Assembly: GCA_028678635.1 (NCBI GenBank)
Contig: JAJRDC010000285.1
Location: 1 to 7,963, forward strand
Length of the DNA stretch: 7,963 nt
Source of the DNA: Methanomicrobiales archaeon
GTDB taxonomy: Archaea > Halobacteriota > Methanomicrobia > Methanomicrobiales > JACTUA01
Direction of reading: 5' to 3'
In this document: piece after piece, positions 1 to 5,415 of the stretch
Layout: every line of letters starts with the position of its first letter
Position numbering within the stretch: the stretch's first letter is position 1
Made by a program: the position numbers and the translations under genes
The notes under the pieces: generated by a model
What the model was told of the DNA's origin: nothing
The model's database searches: none
Seen by the model: the letters and a program-made list of their open reading frames with translations, nothing else

Positions 1-2
1 AG

Positions 3-386
3 TGGAAGGAGGCGGGCGGGAACGAGATGGTGACGGTCAGGGTCCAGGAGAAGGAAAAGAATAAGCCGAAGGGAACGGAAGGATCAGGTACCGAAACCCC
101 GACGGCAAATCCGTCTCCTGACGAGACAGAGCCTGGCACGGTACCGACCACCTCCGACGATCAGAAGCCCGGGGCGGGACAGGGTCGTGGCCAGGACAGG
201 GACAGGCCGAAGGGAACGGATGATGTCATCACGGGAACCCTGACTTCGGCCCCCGCGGCTGAATCCACCACGGTCCCGACCACCCAGGCAACGCCGCAGC
301 CCGGGGCTGGAGATCAGGGAAAAGACAAGGACAAGGACGCTGATGGGAACGCCAAGGGATCCGACCACTCTGGCAAGGAGGGCTGA
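3..386 (+). CDS. C-terminal low-complexity tail of an unidentified protein (5' partial)
   Basis: I do not recognise a family. The frame is open to the left edge and stops with TGA at 384-386. An ATG at 27 has a GGAAGGAGG stretch (4-12) about 14 bases upstream, so a separate protein of 119 residues is possible. However, there is no signal peptide or hydrophobic core, and the whole visible part is a hydrophilic Thr/Pro/Asp/Lys/Gly-rich tract, so I favour the tail of a longer, perhaps secreted, protein. The tract contains an imperfect internal duplication: TVPTT...PGAG blocks recur with a 44-codon offset, and a PKGT block recurs with a 47-codon offset. The tail ends in a highly charged, Lys/Asp-rich stretch. 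Such tails are often linkers or surface-exposed disordered regions, but no specific role can be stated. The next gene starts 81 bases downstream on the same strand. Confidence 0.5.
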   Translation, partial: WKEAGGNEMVTVRVQEKEKNKPKGTEGSGTETPTANPSPDETEPGTVPTTSDDQKPGAGQGRGQDRDRPKGTDDVITGTLTSAPAAESTTVPTTQATPQPGAGDQGKDKDKDADGNAKGSDHSGKEG

Positions 387-432
387 AGCCCGAATCCCCT
401 CAGCGTATCGATCTCCCGTCATCCCATCCTCA

Positions 433-446
433 CTTTTTCAGATATT
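433..446 (+). promoter_or_regulatory. possible AT-rich promoter element before the wHTH membrane protein
   Basis: The gap 387-467 is mostly GC-rich, but it contains a short AT-rich patch (CTTTTTCAGATATT) about 22 to 35 bases before the ATG at 468. This is the distance expected for an archaeal TATA element with a very short leader. It does not match the TATA consensus well and has no clear purine-rich BRE, so this is only a weak candidate. Confidence 0.2.
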
Positions 447-467
447 CCCTGACACCGGAGTGTGCGC

Positions 468-1424
468 ATGAAGGGGGCACGGCACACCGGAGCGGCAGGA
501 GTCCTTTTCCTCTGCCTGTTCCTCGTTGTCCTCGCGCCTGCGGCAGGCCAGACCGGATCCCGGGAGACAACGACGTACAGCATCCAGATCCATGAGGACG
601 GATCTGCCCTCTGGACCGTCGAGTTCCGGACCCTCCTCGCCGGCGATGCCGATGAGACTGCCTTTGCGAACTACACCCGGGAATTAAAGCCAATCCACCT
701 CCCCGAGTTCCAGGCCCTCATGGAGCGATCGGTCAGCCAGGCGGCCGTAGCCACAGGCCGGTCGATGCAGGCCCGGGACTTCACCTCCGACTCCGCCATC
801 CAGACGGTGCCCACCGGCACCTACGGCGTGGTCCGGTACACGTTCACCTGGGACGGCTTTGCGGAGAAGGGCGGGGACCTGGAGGTGGGAGACGCCTTCG
901 TGGGGGGCCTCTACCTGACCCGGGACCACACGCTGGTCCTCCAGCCGCCTGACGGCTATGTTGTCCGGGAGGCGGATCCTGCCCCGGACCGGGCCCAGGG
1001 GGACCTGGTCTGGTACGGGATGCGCTCCTTCGGCCCCGGTGAACCGGAGGTGGTCCTTACTAAGGAAGGACTCCCCATCACCGTCATCTGGGCTGCCGCG
1101 GCCGCCGGCGCCATCATCCTTCTCGTTGCTTTCGTCTTCCTGCGGAGGAAGAAGGAGGTACCGTCCCCGCCAGAGCCTGCTGTTCCGGAACCGGCACCCC
1201 TCCCCGAGGTGGAGGAGAGGAATCTGGAAGACCGGATCCTCCACCTCCTGGAGACCGTAGGAGGGGAGATGTACCAGTCCGAGATGACACAGCGGCTGGG
1301 CATGCCCAAGTCCACCGTCTCTGCTGCCCTCGCGGTCCTCCACGAGAAGAAGGCCATCGTCAAGGTGAAGAAGGGGCGCGAGAACCTGATCCGCCTCTCC
1401 CACGGGGAGAGCGGGCCCGAGTAA
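468..1424 (+). CDS. membrane-anchored winged-helix transcriptional regulator (COG2512-like)
   Basis: This is a 318-residue type I membrane protein with a predicted intracellular DNA-binding domain. Residues 1-28 form a signal peptide: a basic start, a Leu/Val-rich core, and an APAAGQ cleavage-like site. Residues about 29-200 form an extracytoplasmic domain that begins with a beta-rich segment (YSIQIHEDGSALW, 37-49). Residues about 203-225 form one transmembrane helix, followed by the stop-transfer RRKK. A Pro/Glu-rich linker leads to a winged helix-turn-helix at about 252-312, with MPKSTVSAALAVLHEKK as the recognition-helix region and a basic wing. This order is known from archaeal predicted membrane-associated regulators (COG2512). 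GTG at 462 is also in frame, but GGAG at 457-460 lies 7 bases before the ATG at 468, so I chose the ATG. The ligand and targets are unknown. It lies 49 bases upstream of carbamate kinase, which makes arcC a plausible target by inference only. Confidence 0.85.
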   Translation: MKGARHTGAAGVLFLCLFLVVLAPAAGQTGSRETTTYSIQIHEDGSALWTVEFRTLLAGDADETAFANYTRELKPIHLPEFQALMERSVSQAAVATGRSMQARDFTSDSAIQTVPTGTYGVVRYTFTWDGFAEKGGDLEVGDAFVGGLYLTRDHTLVLQPPDGYVVREADPAPDRAQGDLVWYGMRSFGPGEPEVVLTKEGLPITVIWAAAAAGAIILLVAFVFLRRKKEVPSPPEPAVPEPAPLPEVEERNLEDRILHLLETVGGEMYQSEMTQRLGMPKSTVSAALAVLHEKKAIVKVKKGRENLIRLSHGESGPE

Positions 1425-1441
1425 ACGGATCACCCCCTCTC

Positions 1442-1450
1442 CTTATATCT
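1442..1450 (+). promoter_or_regulatory. TATA-like element before arcC
   Basis: The sequence CTTATATCT is the only clear TATA-like string in the 49-base gap between the regulator gene and arcC. Its centre lies about 28 bases before the arcC ATG. If used, transcription would begin nearly at the start codon, giving a leaderless message and making the Shine-Dalgarno site just upstream redundant. The bases before it are pyrimidine-rich and do not resemble a BRE. arcC could instead be read from the upstream gene. Confidence 0.3.
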
Positions 1451-1472
1451 CCCCTCCCGCGCAAAGGAGGGG
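1451..1472 (+). promoter_or_regulatory. arcC ribosome binding site inside a possible hairpin
   Basis: AAAGGAGGGG (1463-1472) is a strong Shine-Dalgarno match directly before the arcC ATG at 1474. The core GGAGGGG (1466-1472) is perfectly complementary to CCCCTCC at 1451-1457, with an 8-base loop. In any transcript starting upstream of 1451, such as read-through from the regulator gene, this 7-bp GC-rich stem would hide the ribosome binding site. A transcript starting downstream of 1457 would leave it free. The pairing is seen directly in the sequence; the regulatory effect is inferred. Confidence 0.4.
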
Positions 1473-1473
1473 T

Positions 1474-2409
1474 ATGAAGCTGGTCGTGGCCCTGGGAGGG
1501 AACGCCATCCTGCGGCGGGGGGAGCGGGGGACCGCGGAGGAGCAGCAGGCCCACGTGGAGTACGCGGCAGCTCACATCGCGGGGCTCGTGGCCCTCGGTC
1601 ACCGGGTGGCCATCACCCACGGAAACGGGCCGCAGGTGGGTGACATCCTGCTCCGGATGGAGTGTGCGCAGGAGATCCTTCCCATGATGCCCCTGGACAT
1701 CTGCGGGGCAGAGAGCCAGGGCCTCATCGGGTACCTGATCCAGCAGGCACTGGAGAATGCCCTGCGCCGGGCCGGGGTGCACCGACGGGTCATCACGCTC
1801 GTCACCCAGACCGTCATCGATCCCGCAGATCCCGCCTTCGGCCGGCCCGAAAAGCCCATCGGGCCGTTCTACACGCGGGAGGAAGCCACCGCCCGCACCG
1901 GCCGCCCGGGATGGACCCTCCACGAGGTGGAACCGGGGAGGTTCCGCCGGGTGGTTGCCTCGCCCGAACCGGTGCGCATCGTGGAACAGAACTCCCTCCG
2001 GATCCTCTGCGACGAGGGCTTCATCGTGGTGGCCGCCGGGGGCGGCGGGATCCCGGTCGCGGCCGATGCGGATGGGACCCTCCGGGGCGTGGAGGCGGTG
2101 ATCGACAAGGACCTGACCGCCGGGCTCATGGCCGACGCGCTGGATGCCGACGTGCTCCTGATCCTCACCGACGTCCCCCACACCTCCCTCTTTTATGGAA
2201 CCCCGCGGGAACGGCCCCTGGGGCGGATTTCGGCAGCGGAGGCGGAGCGGTACCTCGCAGAGGGGCATTTCCCGGAGGGCTCCATGGGCCCAAAGGTGAA
2301 GGCCTGTATCCGCTTCGCCCGGTCCGGGGGAAAGGCCGGGATCATCACGTCCCTGGAAGATGCACCCCGAGCCCTCCAGGGCCAGGCCGGCACCTGCATC
2401 ACCCCGTGA
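1474..2409 (+). CDS. arcC: carbamate kinase
   Basis: This 311-residue protein has the normal family length. It reversibly converts carbamoyl phosphate plus ADP to ATP plus carbamate (which decays to CO2 and ammonia), the ATP-yielding last step of the arginine deiminase pathway; it acts in the cytoplasm. Amino-acid-kinase family signatures run the full length: ALGGNA (6-11), THGNGPQVG (48-56), GAESQGLIGY (78-87), the carbamate kinase lid motif PEKPIGPFY (125-133), AAGGGGIPV (187-195), VIDKDLTA with the phosphate-binding Lys (K212), LTDV (231-234), MGPKV with a second active-site Lys (K274), and the typical C-terminus GTCITP. The start is fixed by the Shine-Dalgarno site and by the canonical N-terminus MKLVVALGGN. 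It is convergent with arcA across a 295-base gap. No frameshift or missing residue is visible. Ornithine carbamoyltransferase is absent from the window. Confidence 0.97.
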   Translation: MKLVVALGGNAILRRGERGTAEEQQAHVEYAAAHIAGLVALGHRVAITHGNGPQVGDILLRMECAQEILPMMPLDICGAESQGLIGYLIQQALENALRRAGVHRRVITLVTQTVIDPADPAFGRPEKPIGPFYTREEATARTGRPGWTLHEVEPGRFRRVVASPEPVRIVEQNSLRILCDEGFIVVAAGGGGIPVAADADGTLRGVEAVIDKDLTAGLMADALDADVLLILTDVPHTSLFYGTPRERPLGRISAAEAERYLAEGHFPEGSMGPKVKACIRFARSGGKAGIITSLEDAPRALQGQAGTCITP

Positions 2410-2416
2410 GGGCACG

Positions 2417-2435
2417 GGAGATCTGGATTATCTCC
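2417..2435 (+). terminator. possible hairpin downstream of arcC
   Basis: GGAGAT (2417-2422) and ATCTCC (2430-2435) form a 6-bp stem with a 7-base loop, starting 8 bases after the arcC stop. The competing pair CTGGA/TCCAG (2423-2427, 2433-2437) overlaps it. No U-tract follows, which is the main signal for archaeal termination, so a terminator role is weak. Confidence 0.25.
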
Positions 2436-2682
2436 AGTCCCGGAACACCGGGGGGATGCCCACGCGGCGGGGCGGAGCCCCAAAAGCGTCCCGGTACTCA
2501 TGAGCATGAGAGAACGCTGATCCGTCCTTGTGAACGGTGCCGTGGAGCGATGTGGGCCTGGCAAGCCCCCGAAAGCGACGTAATGATAGTGCTCTCGTAC
2601 AGCAAGAGATGAGATTCACCGGCTGGCCTGACTGGCTGCGTCCCGGCCGCAGGAATTTCGGTTTCCTGGGTGTTCGACGAAC

Positions 2683-2697
2683 GTGACCACCGGTCAC
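2683..2697 (-). terminator. possible hairpin downstream of arcA
   Basis: GTGACC and GGTCAC form a perfect 6-bp inverted repeat around a 3-base centre, only 7 bases beyond the arcA stop on the minus strand. It is followed on that strand by a second near-palindrome (GTTCGTCGAAC). There is no T-tract. It could be a processing or termination structure for arcA, a bidirectional barrier between the convergent genes, or part of the structured element that fills the gap. Confidence 0.3.
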
Positions 2698-2704
2698 CAC
2701 ACGG

Positions 2705-3988
2705 TCAGCGGGAGAGCGTGCAGGTCATGCAGTGGGCACCGCCGTATCCACCGGTGGCGTTCGTCAGGATCAGGGGGGTCATCTCCAGGCCCTGGCGGTG
2801 GACCGCCCGGGAGTGAGGGAAGAACTCGGCGTCCGAGGAGAGGATGGCATACTCGTGCTCTGCCTGCCGGAGCAGCGGGCCGTACTTCTCAGGCGAGCAC
2901 GCGGCCTTCTCCCGGAGCCGGGAGAGGATGAGGGGCGCCAGCTGCTCGGTATCCGGGGTGATGCAGGTGCCGCTCCGGATGCAGAGGAAGTTCGTGGCAA
3001 AGCAGAGCTGCTCAAGGGTCGAGATCTCCACGAGATCCATCCCCTTTTCCCGCAGGTACGATTCCAGGTCTCCGGGTCCCGGTGCCGGGACGTAGCCGTC
3101 CCCGGCCCGGTGCAGGACCGTGACCTTTGCCGCCCGGAGTAAGAGGGGGCAGCCCACCGCCACCCCCTCTGCCGGGAAGTTCAGGTACGTGTCCAGGTGC
3201 ATGCAGACCATGGGGTCCCTGCCATGGATCAGCGGGTGGACCGGTTCCTCCACCACCACCACCTCGTCCACGCCAACCCCGCCCTCCAGGACCTCCCCCA
3301 CGCCGCGGGCATCGGTACGGGACCCCCTGCCGATGAAGGCCGCGTCGCCGGCCGGGAGGAAGTCGCCACCCTCGAACCTGCCCGCCGTGACCCGGGCGGT
3401 GGGGGTGATCCCCAGGGCAGCGAGGCCCAGGCCGCAGAGGGCCGCCTCCCCCTCCCGTTCCGCCGTGGCCATCCGGCCGGTGCAGATACCCCGGTCCGTG
3501 GCCGCCTGCTGGTCCCGCATGAAGTACAGGTTGTGGAGCGGTCTCCCCAGGGAAACCTGCACCCCGTCCCCGGAGAAATCCAGGTGCGGGTCCAGGAGCA
3601 CAATCCGGGCCAGGTGGCCGGGATCCCGGAAGCGGAGGGCCAGGGGATCCCCCTCTGAGGCGCCGGTGAACTGCGCCTCGCAGCGGATCCCTCTCGTGCC
3701 CCCGGCGTGCATCCGGGAGGCGGCCAGGGAAACCAGGGATTCGCGGATCTCCGGCCGTACCGCGGCCTCCTCAGTGATCGTATCCGTCAGCCGGTGCACG
3801 CGGACCCCGAAGGATCCATGGAGGAGGTCGCAGAGCTGCCGGTGTTCCCTCCGGGCCTGGCCCTGGTCAAAGAACCGTTCGTAGAGGTAGTGCCAGGGAG
3901 AGAGGAGGGCAAAGAAGACCTCGATCCCGGGCTCGTGGACCATCACGTGCCGCAGTGGGTGCCACTCGGCCCGTGCACCGGCCTGCAT
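2705..3988 (-). CDS. arcA: arginine deiminase-like protein (guanidine-modifying superfamily)
   Basis: This 427-residue cytoplasmic enzyme probably hydrolyses arginine to citrulline and ammonia, the first step of the arginine deiminase pathway. Family motifs appear in order: VMVHEPG (15-21), NLYFMRD (153-159, substrate-binding Asp 159), FEGGD (205-209), MHLDT (263-267, catalytic His 264), the segment ATNFLCIRSG (331-340), and a C-terminal GGAHCMT (417-422) with the nucleophilic Cys 420. Length fits the family. The Cys motif differs from the usual arginine deiminase GPRCMS and recalls the GGxxHCxT of agmatine and peptidyl deiminases, so another guanidine substrate is possible; the convergent carbamate kinase favours arginine. 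The frame is open for another 61 codons upstream, but those overlap cas1 and lack family sequence. ATG 3988 gives the VMVHEPG start region. A strong AAGGAGGAG (4013 to 4005) lies 16 bases upstream, farther than usual, with no start codon in between. Confidence 0.88.
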   Translation of the reverse strand: MQAGARAEWHPLRHVMVHEPGIEVFFALLSPWHYLYERFFDQGQARREHRQLCDLLHGSFGVRVHRLTDTITEEAAVRPEIRESLVSLAASRMHAGGTRGIRCEAQFTGASEGDPLALRFRDPGHLARIVLLDPHLDFSGDGVQVSLGRPLHNLYFMRDQQAATDRGICTGRMATAEREGEAALCGLGLAALGITPTARVTAGRFEGGDFLPAGDAAFIGRGSRTDARGVGEVLEGGVGVDEVVVVEEPVHPLIHGRDPMVCMHLDTYLNFPAEGVAVGCPLLLRAAKVTVLHRAGDGYVPAPGPGDLESYLREKGMDLVEISTLEQLCFATNFLCIRSGTCITPDTEQLAPLILSRLREKAACSPEKYGPLLRQAEHEYAILSSDAEFFPHSRAVHRQGLEMTPLILTNATGGYGGAHCMTCTLSR

Positions 3989-4004
3989 GGGGGTTGTGTG
4001 GGCG

Positions 4005-4013
4005 CTCCTCCTT
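4005..4013 (-). promoter_or_regulatory. arcA Shine-Dalgarno site with unusually long spacing
   Basis: AAGGAGGAG on the minus strand is the best ribosome binding site upstream of arcA, but 16 bases separate it from the ATG at 3988. No ATG, GTG or TTG occurs in frame between them. Either the long spacing is tolerated or initiation uses a non-standard codon. Confidence 0.5.
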
Positions 4014-4049
4014 GATAGCCTTGATCCCGCCGGCGACGCACGGAATCGC

Positions 4050-4062
4050 GTCCTTTTTATGG
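4050..4062. promoter_or_regulatory. shared AT-rich promoter element between divergent arcA and cas1
   Basis: CTTTTTATG, read as CATAAAAAG on the minus strand, is the only AT-rich patch in the 112-base divergent gap (3989-4100), which is otherwise GC-rich. On the plus strand it lies about 44 bases before the cas1 ATG, which predicts a leader of about 18 bases. On the minus strand it lies about 68 bases before the arcA ATG, which predicts a leader of about 40 bases containing the Shine-Dalgarno site. The minus-strand reading looks more like a TATA box. A palindrome CGCCGGCG (4028-4035) sits between it and arcA. Confidence 0.35.
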
Positions 4063-4100
4063 CAGGCAGGCGAGATACTCCACAGAGAAGTTCTGCCCCC

Positions 4101-5045
4101 ATGGAGAACGAAGGCACTGTGCAGGTCCCGTGGGTCACCGTCACCGGCTTCGGGAGCCACATCCGGTCCACGCAGTCCCAGCTGCAGATCCAGAAGGGCG
4201 GCCGGGTCCAGACGGTGCCCCTCTCGGGCGTGAGCCACCTCCTGATCGTGGGCGGTCATCACCTCCACACCTCGGCCGTCATCAACCTGCTGAAGCGGGG
4301 AGCCTCCCTCTCCTTCTTTGATGCCGACGGGACACCCCTCGGATTCCTCCACCCCCACGGGGATCACCCCGACGAGCAGGTGCGGGCTGCCCAGGCCTCG
4401 GCACCTGCCCACCGCTACGCCGTGGCCATCACCACCGCTGCCATGCGGGCACGGCTCATGAGCCTGGAGCAGCTCCAGGAGAAGAAGGGCGGGGCCCTCT
4501 TCTACCAGGGCGAGCACGAGGTGCTGCAGCAGTCCCTCGCAGAGGTGGAGTTTTTGGTGAAGCTGGACGAGATCCGGCGGATCGCCACCCTTACGTCGGA
4601 CATGTACTATGAGGTGATCTCCCGCACCCTCCCTCCGGAGCTGGGATTCCGGAGGCGGACCCGGCGGCCCCACCAGGATCCGGTGAACGCCATGCTCTCC
4701 CTGGGATACGCGGTGCTCTACTCCCAGTGCCACCTCTCCCTCTCGGGTGCACGGCTGGATCCGGAGCGGGGGATGCTCCACGAGGGGGCAGGGGGACTCG
4801 TCTATGACCTGATGGAGTCCCTGAAACCGCGGATGGTGGACGAGGTGGTGTTTTCCATGGCAAGAGTATCCCTCAGCCAGGAGGACTACGAATGCAGCGC
4901 CCCCCGCTGCCACCTCTCGGAGGGGACTGCCCACCGGCTGGTACAGCAGCTGCATGCCTCCATCGGCAGAGACGAGATCGATGCCTACGCGGGCAGGCTG
5001 CTCGAGTCAGTGACCGCCCGGCAGCCCTTCACTGCCATGGTCTGA
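4101..5045 (+). CDS. cas1: stand-alone Cas1-family protein with altered active site
   Basis: This 314-residue protein covers the whole Cas1 length. Cas1 is the metal-dependent integrase that, with Cas2, inserts spacers into CRISPR arrays. The N-terminal beta domain carries VTGFGSHIRSTQSQLQI (14-30) and SHLLIVGGHHLHTSAV (45-60), then the FFDADGTPLG hallmark (72-81). The helical catalytic domain carries RRTRRPHQDPVNAMLSLGYA (185-204), GMLH (224-227) and VYDLMESLKP (234-243). His 227 and Asp 236 are retained. The catalytic Glu, normally in an I-E-G motif before the helix that leads to the LP and RRP segments, aligns with Ala 162 (I-A-T). The His-to-Asp spacing is 9 rather than about 12-13. No cas2, other cas gene or repeat array is in the window, so it belongs with the known solo Cas1 proteins of archaea. 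An in-frame ATG at 4059 lacks a ribosome binding site; ATG 4101 fits the family N-terminus. Integrase activity is doubtful. Confidence 0.93.
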   Translation: MENEGTVQVPWVTVTGFGSHIRSTQSQLQIQKGGRVQTVPLSGVSHLLIVGGHHLHTSAVINLLKRGASLSFFDADGTPLGFLHPHGDHPDEQVRAAQASAPAHRYAVAITTAAMRARLMSLEQLQEKKGGALFYQGEHEVLQQSLAEVEFLVKLDEIRRIATLTSDMYYEVISRTLPPELGFRRRTRRPHQDPVNAMLSLGYAVLYSQCHLSLSGARLDPERGMLHEGAGGLVYDLMESLKPRMVDEVVFSMARVSLSQEDYECSAPRCHLSEGTAHRLVQQLHASIGRDEIDAYAGRLLESVTARQPFTAMV

Positions 5046-5067
5046 CGGCACTTGATTCGGAAACCGT

Positions 5068-5081
5068 GGGGCCCAGGCCCC
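5068..5081 (+). terminator. GC hairpin in the convergent gap after cas1
   Basis: GGGGC (5068-5072) and GCCCC (5077-5081) form a 5-bp stem with a 4-base loop, 22 bases beyond the cas1 stop and between two convergent genes (gap 5046-5139). Only a short CTGTT follows, so a role in termination is plausible but weak. Nothing else is visible in this gap. Confidence 0.3.
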
Positions 5082-5139
5082 TGTTCGGATATCCCGGAGT
5101 ATTCCGCATCACCGGGGTTATCGTCCGGAACCTCTGATC

Positions 5140-5415
5140 TCACTCTGTCAGGCGCCGGATGGAGAAGCCGGGATACGACTGGGGCTCTCTCTCGGTGATG
5201 GCCAGGGAGCGGATGACGACCCGGGGGCACTCGTGGAGGAGGGAAACGAATTTCTCCAGGAGCGCAGGGTCCGCGCTGGCGCAGATCCGGACCCGGCCGT
5301 CCGGGAGGTTCATCACCTCCCCGGTGATCCCCAGGTGAGAGGCAATCTTGCGGGTGCAGGCCCGGAACCCGACAGACTGGACCCTTCCGGAGACGTGGAT
5401 CTCCACCGTCTTCAC
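5140..5415 (-). CDS. acyP: acylphosphatase
   Basis: This 91-residue protein has the standard acylphosphatase length and fold signature. It hydrolyses acyl phosphates such as acetyl phosphate or carbamoyl phosphate to the acid and phosphate in the cytoplasm. The motif GRVQSVGFR (10-18) supplies the phosphate-binding loop and catalytic Arg 18, and GEVMNLPDGRV (32-42) supplies catalytic Asn 36. The start is GTG at 5415, preceded by GAGGAG with an 8-base spacing that lies inside the end of the upstream gene. The GTGA start/stop overlap with the large solenoid gene (4 bases) indicates one transcript and probable translational coupling. Its biological substrate in archaea is not settled. Carbamoyl phosphate from the nearby arginine deiminase pathway is chemically possible, but that link is only inference. 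Confidence 0.95.
   Translation of the reverse strand: MKTVEIHVSGRVQSVGFRACTRKIASHLGITGEVMNLPDGRVRICASADPALLEKFVSLLHECPRVVIRSLAITEREPQSYPGFSIRRLTE

Larger units (their letters stand above)
2410..2704. other. non-coding gap rich in inverted repeats; candidate structured RNA or mobile-intron remnant
   Basis: No convincing gene lies here; the reading frames crossing it are Arg/Pro/Gly-rich shadows. Inverted repeats are unusually dense. They include GGGGC/GCCCC (2469-2473, 2477-2481), an outer AGCGT/ACGCT stem (2485-2489, 2514-2518) enclosing CTCAT/ATGAG (2497-2501, 2506-2510), CCGT/ACGG (2522-2525, 2534-2537), GGGC/GCCC (2554-2557, 2565-2568), CAGGAA/TTCCTG (2650-2655, 2663-2668), GTTCGACGAAC (2672-2682) and GTGACC/GGTCAC (2683-2697). 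GTGAA (2530-2534) can also pair with TTCAC (2615-2619). Nested helices are more like a folded RNA than two simple terminators. From memory the stretch vaguely resembles domain I of bacterial or archaeal group II introns, but I cannot verify this and see no reverse transcriptase. The base composition looks somewhat less GC-rich than the flanking genes. Confidence 0.4.

Noticed and set aside
1662..2612. Long plus-strand frame running through arcC into the gap
   Set aside because: Arg/Pro/Gly-rich out-of-frame shadow of arcC, typical of GC-rich DNA; arcC has all family motifs.
2497..2645. Archaeal C/D or H/ACA guide RNA in the gap
   Set aside because: TGATGA/CTGA-like and ACA-like strings occur, but box order and spacing do not fit a proper guide RNA.
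2428..2700. Minus-strand frame in the arcC-arcA gap
   Set aside because: Translation is Arg/Pro/Ser-rich without a recognisable domain or ribosome binding site, and the DNA is dominated by inverted repeats.
3989..4171. 61-codon N-terminal extension of the arcA reading frame
   Set aside because: It overlaps the start of cas1, carries no family sequence, and its best ribosome binding site lies inside it, just before the ATG at 3988.
3867..4955. 362-codon minus-strand frame opposite cas1
   Set aside because: Antisense shadow; the translation is low-complexity and matches no family, whereas the plus strand encodes clear Cas1 motifs.
5046..5139. CRISPR repeat or leader next to cas1
   Set aside because: No repeated 25-40 base unit with regular spacing is visible here or elsewhere in the window; only one short GC hairpin is present.
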